Positions 45,200 through 56,879 of a stretch of DNA of 64,000 nt are shown here, piece by piece. Origin of the DNA: Fasciola hepatica (Eukaryota > Platyhelminthes > Trematoda > Plagiorchiida > Fasciolidae). The stretch spans positions 1,119,001 to 1,183,000 of the forward strand of contig CANUEZ040000104.1 in NCBI GenBank assembly GCA_948099385.1, in the 5' to 3' direction. The notes beneath the pieces were generated by a model. The model was given only the letters and a program-made list of their open reading frames with translations. It made no database searches and was not told where the DNA came from. Positions within the stretch are counted from its first letter, which is position 1. The number at the start of each line of letters is the position of its first letter. Position numbers and translations under genes: made by a program.

Positions 45200-46214
45200 T
45201 TAGCCAGCAGCGTTCTTTTTTATGAACTCTTCCTCGTTTTGTATTTGATCTTCTGTACAGATTTTCTGGGCTCTGTTGAAGAGAGTTCTGACCAATCCAC
45301 GTTTGTAAGCCACTGGGGCAAAGCTGGATAATTGTAAATAACGTCCACCCCACGTTGCTTTTCGGTGGATTCTGCGCTGTAGAGTCCCATCTTGACGCCT
45401 GGTTAATAGAATATCTAGAAAGGACAAACTGTTATCGCGTTCTTCTTCGTGAGATACACTGTGGTTCGGGTGAACAGAGTTAAGAACGGTAACAAAAGGG
45501 ATAAAACGTTCTTCAGTCGTAAAAATTAAAATATTATCCACGTATCGTCTGTAAAATAAAAATTGGGAAATATTATCACGGAGCTGTTTTTCGATCATAC
45601 CCAAAAATACATCTGCCAAGGTTGGGCGCAGAGGGCTTCCCGTGGCCACACCATCCGTTTGTTTGTAAGCTTTACCTTCAAAATTGAATCGAATGTTTTC
45701 TATGCATAAAAGAATGAGTTCTTTAAGGTATTCAACAGGAATAGGCAAGTGGAAGTTGTGCGAAGAAATAAAATCACATAGATAATCTACTGTTTCACGA
45801 AGAGGAACCTTTGTAAAAAAGGACTCAACATCGACGGAATACATCCTATCCGAACTCACTGCAATACTGTTTAGCAAATTCGCGAGTTCAAATGAGTCTT
45901 GTAGACAAAATGGAGTTATGTGTTTCCGAACGGGGGTAAGAATCTCGACGAGCCACCGGGCAAGTTTGTGATAAGCCGAGTTTTGCATGCATAATAGGGA
46001 CTCCAGGCTTGTGTACTTTGGGTGATCCTCTCAAGTAGGGCGTCTGTGTTCCAAGTGGTTTTAGCTTCTTGTATGTAGTTTCAGAAATGAAACCATGTAG
46101 GAGTAAAATCTGGAGTTGTCTTGATATTTGTTTCTCTGCCAGCATATTGTTCTCTGGAGTAGTGTCCAGTTTGAAGCGCTGCGCACCGGAAAGTATTTGT
46201 TCCATCTTTTCCAT
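45200..46214 (-). pseudogene. Penelope-like reverse transcriptase
   Basis: First piece (46214-about 46000): LPYLRGSPKVHKPGVP-type fingers motif, read here as YLRGSPKVHKPGVP. Second piece (45988-45200, 262 aa): SVDVESFFTKVPL (motif A with catalytic Asp), KQTDGVATGSPLRPTLAD (motif B), FYRRYVDNILIF (motif C) and SLSFLDILL. Motif C reads YVDN, so the second catalytic Asp is lost. A frameshift joins the two pieces around the expected RPI segment. Confidence 0.85.
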
Positions 46215-46234
46215 GTATTATTTCCTTTCCATAA

Positions 46235-46666
46235 TTACGACTCCTGATCCTTTGTCCGGTCGTAGAAACAACAATCATTCATTTGTTTCAGTTGTTTAAC
46301 CGCCACCCGGTGTTCTTGTGATAAACAACACCACTGGCGTATGGGAGCAGAGAGGTATTGTTCAGAAATATCAACCAGCTTGGCCTTGAACCAGCCGGCT
46401 TTGTCGGATGATGTGAGCACTAGATCTCTAACTTGGTCATAAAGGTTCTCGAACTGAACGCGTGTTTGTAGCTGGCTTACTTGCTTGGGCGGCACTTTGA
46501 AGTTTAATCCCAACGACAAGAACACACGTTGCGCTGTAGTCAACTGACAACCGGAAAGATTGTGAATAAATGCGCTTGTGTCTGTCGGGAATAATGACCA
46601 CTGTTGCGTTTTGCACATGCTGCCCTCAAGGCTTTTGATTGTTTTTACCCTGGTTCTTCGTACCAT
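46235..46666 (-). pseudogene. Penelope-like N-terminal domain
   Basis: 143 codons. IHNLSGCQLTTAQRVFLSLGLNF is the family's N-terminal signature (NLS...LT.A...LL..GLNF). The rest is helical and charged with no catalytic motif. Frame is lost just after KDQES. Confidence 0.75.
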
Positions 46667-46699
46667 TTCTCATGAACAGTTCTCAAATTTGATTCGACA

Positions 46700-47500
46700 G
46701 AATAAAGATAACGTGCCGAGAACAGTCACGAAACGCTTCTGTGTTTCAATGAGCCGCACGTGAGGAGATGTTCAAGCTCATTCACATTGGCAACGTTTTC
46801 CGCCTATTGCGTGCTGGGTTAAGTCGATCAAATTAGACAGCTAGCTACGGGTAACTCGTTAAGAAACTGACCTCATAGGCTTAATGAACTACGGATTTTC
46901 AAAAGGAGTAGTACGGTATTGTATCTGGATAACAAAATTTCTTCGGCAGCACACGACTGTACTTGCATTTGTTGCCGTTCATGAGGTATGCGTACCAAGT
47001 ACCTCTCTGTCCATTCATCCATGTACTTGAGCACTCCACAGTTGATTTACAGCTGCAATCTGATTTGAATTGTATGGAGTGTGCATAGAGGGTAGTCTAT
47101 TTTTAGGAAAACTAGGCGATTCTTCCAAAGGTTGACACGGCCAATCTTCAGAACGGTCGGTTATCTTGAATCCGGTCATTTTGACCACCATGAGACAGTG
47201 TTTTCTACTAGAGACAGTTGGTAATTCACCTAGAATGTAGATTTCGCTCCTGTTACCAGTTTTTTTTCTAGCTTTTTGCCCCATACATCACTGATTTCAT
47301 TATTTTATCATTACAGAACCACCAATACGTACTGTTTACCGAGGAATTTGATTGTCTCCTGACAGTATATCGACCTCGCATGCATCTATTCGGGTGACAA
47401 GCCAACGTAGATCGCGAACAAGTGATTGGCCGTCTACACCCATTTCGATGCGGAATACAAAATTTCCCAACAAAATAACCTGGTTTGAGCTTGGTAAATC
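46700..47500. other. Unassigned stretch
   Basis: No recognised gene or repeat between the Penelope-like element and the Tc3-like element. Confidence 0.3.
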
Positions 47501-47521
47501 AGAATATGCGAAAAGAATGAG

Positions 47522-48893
47522 GTGACAAAAGTATAGGAATGCCTCAGCTGGGTTTCAGTAGTACCGACTCAAAATCGAGTGCAGCTGCGATTTCACCTGA
47601 GGACCTTGATACATCTGCTCGGCATACTTCATACCACACCTGATTTTCTTTGGCCAGTATACACCCATTCTTGTTTAGGGGCGGTAAGAAATTCACTCTT
47701 TGAAGGGCAAACAATGCAATCCTTGAATACCTGGTGAGCAAGTATGCCCGATAGGTTCTCCATCGCGTTTATTCCTGGGCTGTAAGCCGAACACTGCAAA
47801 ACCTTGATCCTACAGAACGACAGCCAACATTTTGCAGCGTATAAGCAATGTACAGAAGCATTATCATATTGTAATATGACGTTGCCTTGTAATCAGTTGG
47901 TCACTAGACGGATCAAAAACGGTTCCAAAGTACGAATATACCCGAATGAGTCATGTATACCCCCAAGTATGAGTAGCTCTCTTTGGCCGTTGGCTGAGAA
48001 GACGCCCCAAACCACCAGTGAACTCTTGTCGTCGCTTCTTCGACTAGTAATTCTCTCTTCCCTCCTGGTATAATGCCAGTAGTAATTCCAAGCATTCAGT
48101 CCACCAAAATTTACTTTTTTCGTCACCAAAGCATAGCTTCTCCCTTTTGTTTGATCTCGCTCAGTGTGTTTCTGTCTACAATAAGTGTTTTCCCTGGGCA
48201 GCGGTTTGAGAGCAATATATACTTCCATTTCTTTGTATTTCATCCGTGGCACAACTTTGAGTGCTCTGTGTAACGTTCTTTTCGAAACATGGAATCAGAT
48301 CAAATCTTTCAATGTTAACAAGCAGCATGTGTTACTGGAGGCTGGACGAGTAAATCTGAATTTTTCCCATTTCGTCGTTGCTCGTTACGTGCCAGATACC
48401 GTCGTACGACGTTTCTCGGTCTCTGGCATTGCCCGGAGATCTCATCCAAATTGGGTCCCCTTTGGTAGAATGCGGAAGTTTCACCCTTCCGTGGCGCATT
48501 GCGCAGAAATTCGGTTGGAGTTCTGTGAGGTGCATACGTCCAACCAAAGGCAATGAACATCACCTAGGTCACCAGGATGCATCACGTGCTTTGGTGCGCG
48601 AGTCACGTGATTCCGATTCTCATGGATTTGTAAGTCGTCAAATCCACAGTCCGAACAAACTAGTTTGTTGTCAGGCTCAATGATCTGTCTGGTTTCCATG
48701 GGGTAGCGCACAGGGATTGGGGATCCTATACCTTCGTCACTCTCGATTTTTACATTTTCTGTTCTTATTAGCACATGGTGCACCGAAATTCGGTATGCCG
48801 TATAGCGTTGTGCATTCGGTCGTACTGACTAGATATGGTTTTGTTAGAATAAACAGAGCCTGAAAAATAAGGGGGTTCTTATACTTTTGTCAC
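47522..48893 (-). mobile_element. Tc3-like DNA transposon with terminal inverted repeats
   Basis: GTGACAAAAGTATAGGAA at 47522 and its near complement ttcttatacttttgtcac ending at 48893 form inverted ends typical of Tc1/mariner elements. About 1.37 kb with a transposase relic between, transcribed from the minus strand. TA target repeats are not directly visible next to these ends; the outer ends may be eroded. Confidence 0.75.
47544..48563 (-). pseudogene. Tc3-like transposase, frameshifted
   Basis: In order on the minus strand: an HTH-like region with DRETSYDGIWH/RPRNVVRRYL in alternating frames (about 48430-48370), VTKKVNFGGLNAWNYYWH (48130-48080; the usual catalytic DEKKFNLDGPDG segment has lost its Asp), SSLVVWGVFSANGQREL (about 48020-47970), HDSFGYIRTLE, and a C-terminal NLW..L...VY-like region (47700-47570). 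At least three frame breaks. DDE catalysis is lost. Confidence 0.72.
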
Positions 48894-49254
48894 GATATGT
48901 ATCACTGTAGTCTCATCTGAATCGCACGCAGCGTGCCCAAAAAAAGTCCATTTTTGGAATCACAAATTTCAGAAGGTTAAGTCGAGCGTCTGAAAAGAGT
49001 ATTTTGATTACATATGTCAGAACTGTTTTCATGTGATTTCACGCATAGCCGAGGTTACATCTCAGAACGCGATCGCCTTCATTTGACTAAGAAAATCCCA
49101 ATTTTCATTCCACATCAAATCATACCTGAATAGACCCGTATAAATTCGGCGGCTGAAGAAAAAATGTGCGTTCGACTAGATTCCCTGTTCACACTGAACA
49201 CTAATGTTTTTTGCTCCTTCGTGCCCTGTGCACCAAGTTATCGATCGAAAAGCG

Positions 49255-49560
49255 AGATATCCATTTGGTAGTACGGCACGTCAGGCTCTGTTTTCAGACA
49301 GACATTCTCGAACGCACACGCGCACTGCGTACACTTGATCCAAATCCGTTGCTTCCATGGCCACACGTATGCAGTCGCATGTACACAGCTGACGTTAGTC
49401 GTGCCTCGCCCCGGGCTGCACTGACCAATCAAATTCTATAATTTCGAACGACCTTGCGTGGCCTAATCCGATTGTACATGTGGATTACGCCTTTGCTTGC
49501 GCACAACGCTGACTCACGTACTCGCCTGCGTTTGCGTTTTCACCTGCTTGCTTGAACAGT
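49255..49560 (-). repeat. Dispersed repeat R4, inverted copy
   Basis: Reverse-strand relative of 55440-55700 (gtacacagctgacgtt...ctgaccaatcaaattct and acgctgactcacgtactcgc blocks). Confidence 0.5.
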
Positions 49561-49599
49561 ATATTTTGTCGTGCAAAAATTTCGGACGCTTGTCCAGGT

Positions 49600-50300
49600 G
49601 TACTTAGATGATATTTTGCACCCGACTACGTTTATCTTTGTCAGTAGGCACATTATTTAAAAATCCACCAGGCCATGAGAATCTGATATAATTGTCTGGA
49701 CCTTACTTTTTCATGGTGGCGCAAAGCACGACAGCATAAGCTACCGTGGAACCAGGATTATGGACGGATAGGTACCAACACGTATTTAGTTCCTCAAAAG
49801 TCCACAAGAAGTTAATCTAGTTAGAAAATTATGAAGTCAGCGGCCCAGATTGCTTACCGACAGCCTTATTGCATGCGGTTGTAAGTTAACGTCATCGATA
49901 CTAATTCCGTGAAAAAATGTACTTGTGCACACTATATGTTGGCATTGAATACACCTTCATCCGTGCAAGCGTACTTTCATTCTGCCTATCGAGTCCGGGA
50001 CACAACAGTGCACATTGCAGCTATGATTACGGGTCGATTTTTTTGACGGACGAAAACGGTAAGGAGGTCAAATTCGTTTTAAAACCCAACTGACTGCAAT
50101 AAATTTGAAGAAAATAAACAGTAACATAACGATCCAGGCTCCACGTATCAATAATAAATTCCACAGCTTTATCACAAGTCCTTATAATCTCGTTCAGTCG
50201 TGCGCATTTCGCCCCTTTGAGTGGCGACCTACGAAGCTGGTGCAGTGATTAAAACGAGGATTGTTACTGTTTGTTGTTCGAATCATTGTTTGCACGTCAT
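49600..50300. other. Unassigned stretch
   Basis: No recognised gene or repeat. Confidence 0.3.
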
Positions 50301-50324
50301 TGGATATTCACGCTCAGCTGACCG

Positions 50325-50445
50325 TACGGCGGTAGCTCGAGTGGTAGTGCCTCTGCTCGGTAATCGGAAGGTCGACGGCTCGTTCCCGGCTCCCGGTGTA
50401 AGAAAATCCAATTGGATTTTCCATTATCTACTACATAACAACTTT
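50325..50445 (+). repeat. SINE family B, copy 5
   Basis: Head ggcggtagctcgagtggtag, ctctgctcgg, a decayed B box (cggctcgttcccgg), then aatccaattggattttcc. Confidence 0.65.
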
Positions 50446-51076
50446 TTAAGTACAATACTCCTCTTTTCTTCGTGCGCTCGAATGAACTTCGTGAGGCTTG
50501 ACGATGAGTGCTATCTAGGATGCAAATCTCCCGTAGATGTGTTTATTTATTACGATTCGAATTACTGATCCTATCAAAGAATGATTCCTTCGCCTACAGT
50601 CCTTTTTTGGCTCGTCAAAAACACGCGTGAATGTGGTAATGAAAGATTACTGTCACTGTGAGGAATATATAGTTGATCAAAAAGGACTCAATTATTCATA
50701 ACCATTACTCGATCTGTGAAGGCCCACTAGTTCTGGGAAGAACACTTCCCTGCTTCCGAACGACCTCAGTTTATTGACGAAATATATTGTCTGTACAGGA
50801 TGCCGGGTCACTGTAGTCGATTGCTGCTACAAAACGAATAGGTTCAACTAACATCATGCGCCTCCTCTTTCAGCTGCTTCGTGACACGGCCAACCTAAGT
50901 TTGACTGGACTCTCTTCTCAACTTATCGATTTGCTCTCCAGTACCTCTTAATTCTTTTGACAAAAGCCTTGACCTTGATGCTGGACAAGCACTTCTTGTG
51001 CGTCACATGAATCACATTTATGACATGGGTCCGTATGATCACTCAATGAAAAGTGCGTTGTAGTGATTCAGCAGCT

Positions 51077-51350
51077 GTCACACGTGATACGGCCTGGTAC
51101 AGCTTCGTACCCACGTACTCGGATGAACATCAACCAATAAGGATCGCCGCGGACAATTCCGACGGAAGCTCCTTGTGATTGGTCATCTTCGAGTGTACCA
51201 ATAATATTCCCTAATTTAAACATGTGTACGAACTCACTCTGCAATAGAAAAAAGTGCTGTTTCACGGCCTTGGTCTCCTTGCTACTTCCGTTCGCGTAGT
51301 TCTGGGTGGGGGCAATTTCGATACGGACTATCAACGCAGTTTTTTAAGAC
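51077..51350. repeat. Dispersed repeat matching 32965-33260
   Basis: Starts tgtcacacgtgatacggcc. Shares the tggtctccttgctac block. On the minus strand it would end CGTGTGACA, an LTR-like end, so it may be the distal end of the gypsy-2 LTR whose start is near 52247. Confidence 0.5.
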
Positions 51351-51699
51351 TATTACGAACGCCCACTTTTTGTTCTTTTGAGTTCATACGAAGGTTTCTT
51401 CCTTCTCCGGGATATTAGCATTTCTATTACTAGGTCCATCTGAGTTGTCCACCCGGACTCATTCGATCTGCTATTCAAGTATCTTCTGACTTTTTTTCCT
51501 TTCCATCGATGAGGCTTTAGGAAGACCGTGAAGTGGAAGTGTAGAAATACCGACACAGAGGAGACTGAACCCCTCCCACCGACCGCTCTTATTAGAGAAG
51601 AACAACTGATAACATACAGGCGAATTGTCAGGTGGAGCATTCGTCCCATCGAGTTGTGTTATGTTACCCGGGGTATTGGGGGAACTGCATATGTTGTGT

Positions 51700-51830
51700 T
51701 CGCAATTAACGGAGAACGCAGTACGCAACAAATCCGTTCATTAGCGCATCAGTAAGCACGCATGTAAGCGAGCAAGCAAGTTAGTGGATCACCCATAAAA
51801 AGCGTCAGCCGCACATGCATTCAAACGGGG
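51700..51830 (+). repeat. Dispersed repeat R3, copy 1 (diverged)
   Basis: Shares aatccgttcattagcgcat, cagtaagcacg and gagcaagcaag with copies at 59690, 62166 and 63224. Confidence 0.4.
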
Positions 51831-52079
51831 CCTCTCAGCAGCAACGAATCAACAAGAATGTATGGCTCAAGACAAAAGCATGATTAGTTAGAGTGAGCCG
51901 TTCATGGCACGGGTGAATTCACAATGATGTGCGTAGGTGCGCGCACGAGGGTGTGATAGTGGTCGACATCGAATGTCCGATCAATAAGTTTGCCGGCATT
52001 ATAATGACGCAGTCAGTAGTCTGATCATTGGTGGGACCGCATAGCAATATCTACCCGGCCAATCGTACTTAAATCAATA

Positions 52080-52247
52080 ACTCACAACCGGACTACACGC
52101 ATTGGGAACCACAAGACTAGCAAGAATGTATTTCGTCATCTTTCGATTGGTACTAACTCGTTTATATACAAAAGTGGGTATGCACTTATTGAAAGATAAC
52201 GAGCGCCAACCAATCACAAGGCGATTTTGCTGTATCCATCTAACAGT
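52080..52247 (-). repeat. Gypsy-2 LTR start
   Basis: On the minus strand TGTTAGATGGATACAGC follows directly on the integrase tail, then caaaatcgccttgtgattgg and a tatata-containing block shared with 32517-32660. Confidence 0.55.
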
Positions 52248-52258
52248 GCGATCCGGCT

Positions 52259-53540
52259 TCACCTGACTGGTTGGACACTGGAAATGAAGCTGTAGTGCAC
52301 TGGACCACGTGTGAAGAAATTCGAATCGTTAGAACCTCCTTCCCTCAGATGTTCCTCATTTGTTAGGCTTGCTGGAAGTACAGGTCTTCGAACTAGGACA
52401 ATAGGCTGTAGTTGCGTTTCATCGACTGTTTCGTCTTCTTCGACCGAACCAGCAGGATCATCATTCTCGACCATGTTTTCTGCTGCGAATTTAGGTGATT
52501 CTCTGAGGTGAAGTTGATTGATGTGGTGTAGGTGTGCGGTTGCTTCTTCGTGGTCCGCGATCTCGACAATGGGTGAACCAAGTTACCTTGTATTTATCCC
52601 ATTGGCTGGTTCAAGATCTATGCCTCGAAAGTATGTTTTATTGCTGGAATCTAGGCATCTAAGCGACAACTTGAGACTTCTCGATTTGAACAACATGGCT
52701 GGAGTTTTTTCATCACTGAATGCATTGCTTTCCGATATTGTACCAGAAACGTCTCTAATCCCAACAGTGCCTTCGAATTGGTTAATACGAGAGCAATGTT
52801 TACAAAGTATTCCGCAGCACCGTCGGAACATGGGCGACGAGGTGCCATCCGAAGACGTCGACAACCAATGCTATCTAACCAACATTTCAACTCAGATCTA
52901 CAGAATTAGGAACCACTGTCGATGACGAACACTAGTGGAATTCTTTTCAAGGCTGAAGCTTTTCCTTAGAGCTTGGATTACGAACGACGTGGTTGGCGTT
53001 GGCGTTGATGTTAAAAATACTTCAGGCCATTTCGAGTATGAATCGATCAGTAAGAGGGCATGGCATCTGTTCAGGAATGGATCGCAGAAATCGGGGTGTA
53101 TACGTTGCCATGGTGTGTAGCTGTCGGGCCACGGGCTCCAGTTGTTTGGTTAAGACTTGGTTTTGTGCAGACCCGCGGCACAGTTTTTGGTTGTTGTACG
53201 TACGTCCGCATCCACTTCAGGCCACCAACACATGTGCCGGGCCAAAGACTATCTTCGCCCTCAGGAGACCTTTATGCAGATCTTCTAGAACAGTTCTGCG
53301 TAGGGAAGGAGGTATTATCAACCACTCGCCATGGCAACGAAACTTCTGCCTCTGAAAGTAGATAAGACGTTGTGACCACTGCCACATTGTGTCGACAGTC
53401 ATCTTTGTTCTTGCCTTGAAGACACTACTGATTAGCTGAACCCTGACGGCCAAGCACGGTGACCTTTTAACAATTGCTCTTGCGCACGCTCTCAAATACA
53501 CGCTGATCAGCATCTCTCCCGATCGCTTTCTCTTCCTCAC
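52259..53540 (-). pseudogene. Gypsy-2 integrase relic
   Basis: Minus strand from 53540 down: GEWLIIPPSLRRTVLEDLHKG (zinc-binding region), a degraded middle, then PCSDGAAEYFV (SNGAAERFV of the core), FLVQYRKAMHSVM, KTPAMLFKSRSLKLSL, NKTYFRGIDLEPANGI and HHINQLHLRES, the usual GDPV..R and RH.NQL tail. The C-terminal end is acidic. Several frame changes. The fragment is related to 31576-32034 but longer. Confidence 0.68.
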
Positions 53541-53790
53541 GGGTCATGCATAGTGCCGTCCTGGTTAACGTATTCATACAGTGTCGAGCCTTTTAGAGCT
53601 GGGTGAAATGTATATCGAGTACACCGCAGTAACACCAGTCCCGGAGTTGCTACATTTTTCTCGGAAGTCAGAAACAAGTCAGTTATCACACATTGATGCG
53701 TTATTTGTTAATCAAATCTAATTTGCCACTACTGATACCACGTGGTATTAGTACCATGTCCCAGGAGGGGCGTCTCGGCGAATTTGGGAA

Positions 53791-53880
53791 GTGACCGTCG
53801 GGTTCGCGAAGATTCGAACCCGCAACAGAAATTTTAGAAGCCGACTATGATGACTGTTCACCCACCGCCAGTCTTGGATT
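53791..53880 (-). repeat. tRNA-like SINE head, family C, copy 2
   Basis: Minus strand gactggcggtgggtgaacag, tcatcatagtcggc, then B box gggttcgaatctt. Continues into an unmatched body. Shares its start with 30718-30800. Confidence 0.55.
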
Positions 53881-53899
53881 ACGCGGTTCAAACGCATAA

Positions 53900-55430
53900 C
53901 AGAATACGTTAACATCGGAAGCAGGACGGCTGATCGCGATCTGGACTTCGTGAACTTTCCAGTATCGGGCTAACAATACACACAACTGATAGTTAGTTCA
54001 CAGTTGTATATCGACCAAAGGTCGATAAGCAAAACTCGGACGAATGAATAATAAATGAGAAATGACAAAAACTGAATGAACGGAACTCGTAAAGTCGGAC
54101 CACCCATTTTAAGTATATCTTGAACTTATGAGAAAGATGACAACCCGAAGCAACAAAATCATACGTTACCACTGACATTACCAAACTGTTATCGGAGATC
54201 TTTAGCATATCGTTCAAGAAATACTGTTATATTCAATCTGTTCGTTTGCGATTCCTTTTTGAATCAGTTTACTTGCGGCGACAAACTGAGCGTGCTAACC
54301 TTTCAACCCATCACTACTTTATTTGTGCACACGAAGAGTGAACACGACTCAGAGGAACCGACTTATCCCCTATAATATGCTTAAGAGGGCGTGAAATTCC
54401 ATTAAAACTCCCCTTGGGCAAGCGACATAAAAGCAGTTGGTTACGAAGAATTTAAGCCTTTATTAGCAAGAACTGAGAAGCAACTTTCAGGTATGCTTAG
54501 AATATCTTGGATAGTCTCATTTTCTATGCCGCTCCACTCGCCGATGGTGTCCGACCTCAACCAATGCTGTGTCGAATACTTTCATACACACTGACTCGCC
54601 TCGCTAATAAACTCCGCGTTGTATTCGCACTTATTGGTAACATATGTAGTGAAATATGACTGGTAGGCACAAACTTGCCAAATGCTGTCACGTGAGGTGC
54701 AGGCGGATCATACGCGCGAGACATACGCATTGCGTTATTCAATATCCAAGGTTGTACTAAGATGAGTCATACGCGCATCATGTATTCGGTCGAGTATGAA
54801 AATGCATGAATGATGATTGGAATGTACGCCGGACATGGGAACAGTGATTGGACCAAACGGGATTTCTCGTATTGCTTACCAGTGGGAAACAAAATCGCCA
54901 CATGATAAGCAAGGAATCCATTCATTCTCACTTGAGTCGGCTTTAACAAGCACAAGCAGTACATGCATTCGTTTTCGGTCAACGAATCGCAAGCGTGTAC
55001 GACTCAACAATGAAATCTGACTGATTAGGGCAAGCAAGTTGTGGTATACGTGAACTCAAACTGATTTGCGTGCGTGCACGTGAAAGGAGTCGGCATATGC
55101 TAACCAAGCAGTATGTTTATCGGCATGGACATGATGCTTCCAGTGGTTTTACCGACGGTAGCCCCGCAACATACCCTCATCCATAGAATCAAGTGTTAAG
55201 TTTGGAAGCAAAAGATTGGTTTTTTAGTGTGATTCGATCATGGGTGGTGGACCAGTTACATTTTTTTCACTGGAGAAGTCTGGTTGTTGCCGGACTGAAC
55301 CGTGAATAAATTTCTTGAGTGAACTGGTGATTCGTTTGTTCTTGAGATACCCACTGTTGCTCCTAAGATATTGTTGTGTTCACAATTCGGTAAAAGAAGA
55401 AAGGCGCACGTGTATGGATAAACGTATATT
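53900..55430. other. Unassigned stretch
   Basis: No recognised coding region. Scattered CACGTG-like and cacg/gcgt-rich words recur here as in R3/R4, but I could not align a full unit. Confidence 0.3.
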
Positions 55431-55439
55431 GCCTCAGCA

Positions 55440-55700
55440 ACATACAGTAAGCGCCAGCACACGCGAGCACGTGAAAACACAAACGAGTCTGCAAGTGCGT
55501 GAGTCAGTCATGCACATAATCGGAAGTGTAAGACAACGGTAGAATCGGACCACGCCGTGCAAGGTCGCGCAACACATGGTACAATCTGATTGGTCAATGC
55601 CGTCCGGGACGAAGCACGGCAAACGTCAGCTGTGTATGTGCGTGTGTGCAAGATCGTCTGTCTGAGCACATGCTTGTTCAGGCCGAACACAGCAGATATT
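55440..55700 (+). repeat. Dispersed repeat R4, copy 3
   Basis: Contains gtgcgtgagtcagtc, acaatctgattggtcaatgc, acggcaaacgtcagctg, gtctgtctgagcacatgc and ggccgaacacagcag, shared with 43980-44185 and, inverted, 49255-49560. Confidence 0.55.
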
Positions 55701-56156
55701 AGTGGTTGTCATTATTTTTACGCCTTTTTCTCGTGGATTCCACGTTAAAACCTGACAACGGACTTTGAGGGCTGCACCAATCCCTATGTAAGGTGCATCC
55801 AGGTGAAGAAAAGTTTACCTCTCAGGTCACAATGTTCTTTAATGTTGTCACCCGAATTCCGACTGAAATGGCCTCCAAGATAAATGACCATACTGACCCG
55901 ATGCCTGCCAATTCTTCATATGACAAGGCGGCAATACTAAAGTGAACAGCATCGTCAGACGAAGCTCCTCTGCTACAACTGCTGGTCGGAGCATAGTTGG
56001 CCGACCTCTTTCGAGACGCACGGGATTGGGTCAGTGAGACATTACTCCGGTAACTGCAGACAAACCGACTGCCGCAAAATACCGAGCTATCTCATCAGAA
56101 CACCTTACCGATGATCCACTCGAAAAGCTGGCAGAAACAGCAGACAAAATACATGG

Positions 56157-56759
56157 TTGTTTTTAATGACATATGTGGACCATGAAGATGTCACACGTCA
56201 TGCACGTCTGAGTAGATCGATGGTCTTACACAGCATTTGCACGAGATGTGGTTTCAGACCCACACCATCAGCCGTTCGAAAATACGCTGTTAACCACGAT
56301 CCAGGTCCACTTCTCAATCCTGACCTAAAATTGATCAATCCGATGAAGATCACATATGCTAACATCATTGTCGTTTTGGGGAAAATGCGCGAAAATGCAT
56401 TCAGCCTTGTGCATGCGAAAACTCACATGCAAACGTTTTCATACGCAGGGAAACGGCCGATCCAGCCGGTAATAGAGATACCTGTAGCCGGAAAACCCGA
56501 AAGTCGTCTGTTTTTCATATATTACAAACCAACCAAACTCCGGTTTCTTGTGGACACCTGTGTGGAGAACAATGTTATCCCACCTTCTGAAGAACGCCAG
56601 CTGCGGCCACCACCCTTCACGTTACAGTCGGCCAACAACTCCACCATTCCAACATACGGTAGAAAGGTAGCTACCATCGATCTCGGTCTCCCAAGATGCT
56701 TCCCATGGGTTTTCACAGCTGCCGACATCCGTCACCCCGTTTTGGCCATCGACTTCTAG
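56157..56759 (+). pseudogene. Gypsy-3 aspartic protease relic
   Basis: Open for 200 codons. RLFFIYYKPTKLRFLVDTC...NVIPPSEERQL, PPFTLQSANNSTIPTYG and LGLPRCFPWVFTAADIRHPVLAIDF follow the gypsy retropepsin pattern closely. The active-site triad normally reads DTG; here it is DTC, and the following Ala-Glu is Val-Glu. It ends in TAG directly after the ILG.DFL-like position. Confidence 0.78.
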
Positions 56760-56879
56760 CACGATTAGGTCTGACGGTTGATTTGAGACGTAGGACTGTG
56801 TGATAATGTGACTACATTGTCGGTTCAAGGCAAAGCCGCAACCATCCGCATCCACTCCCTTGTGCCATCATCGGACATT

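Larger units (their letters stand above)
44599..46680 (-). mobile_element. Penelope-like element with GIY-YIG endonuclease
   Basis: A minus-strand retroelement with four consecutive coding pieces: an N-terminal domain, fingers/palm RT, and a C-terminal GIY-YIG nuclease. This order is diagnostic of endonuclease-bearing Penelope-like elements. Frame breaks fall near 46225, 46000 and 45200. The flanking pseudo-LTRs typical of the class were not recognised. The missing segments are short. Confidence 0.85.
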
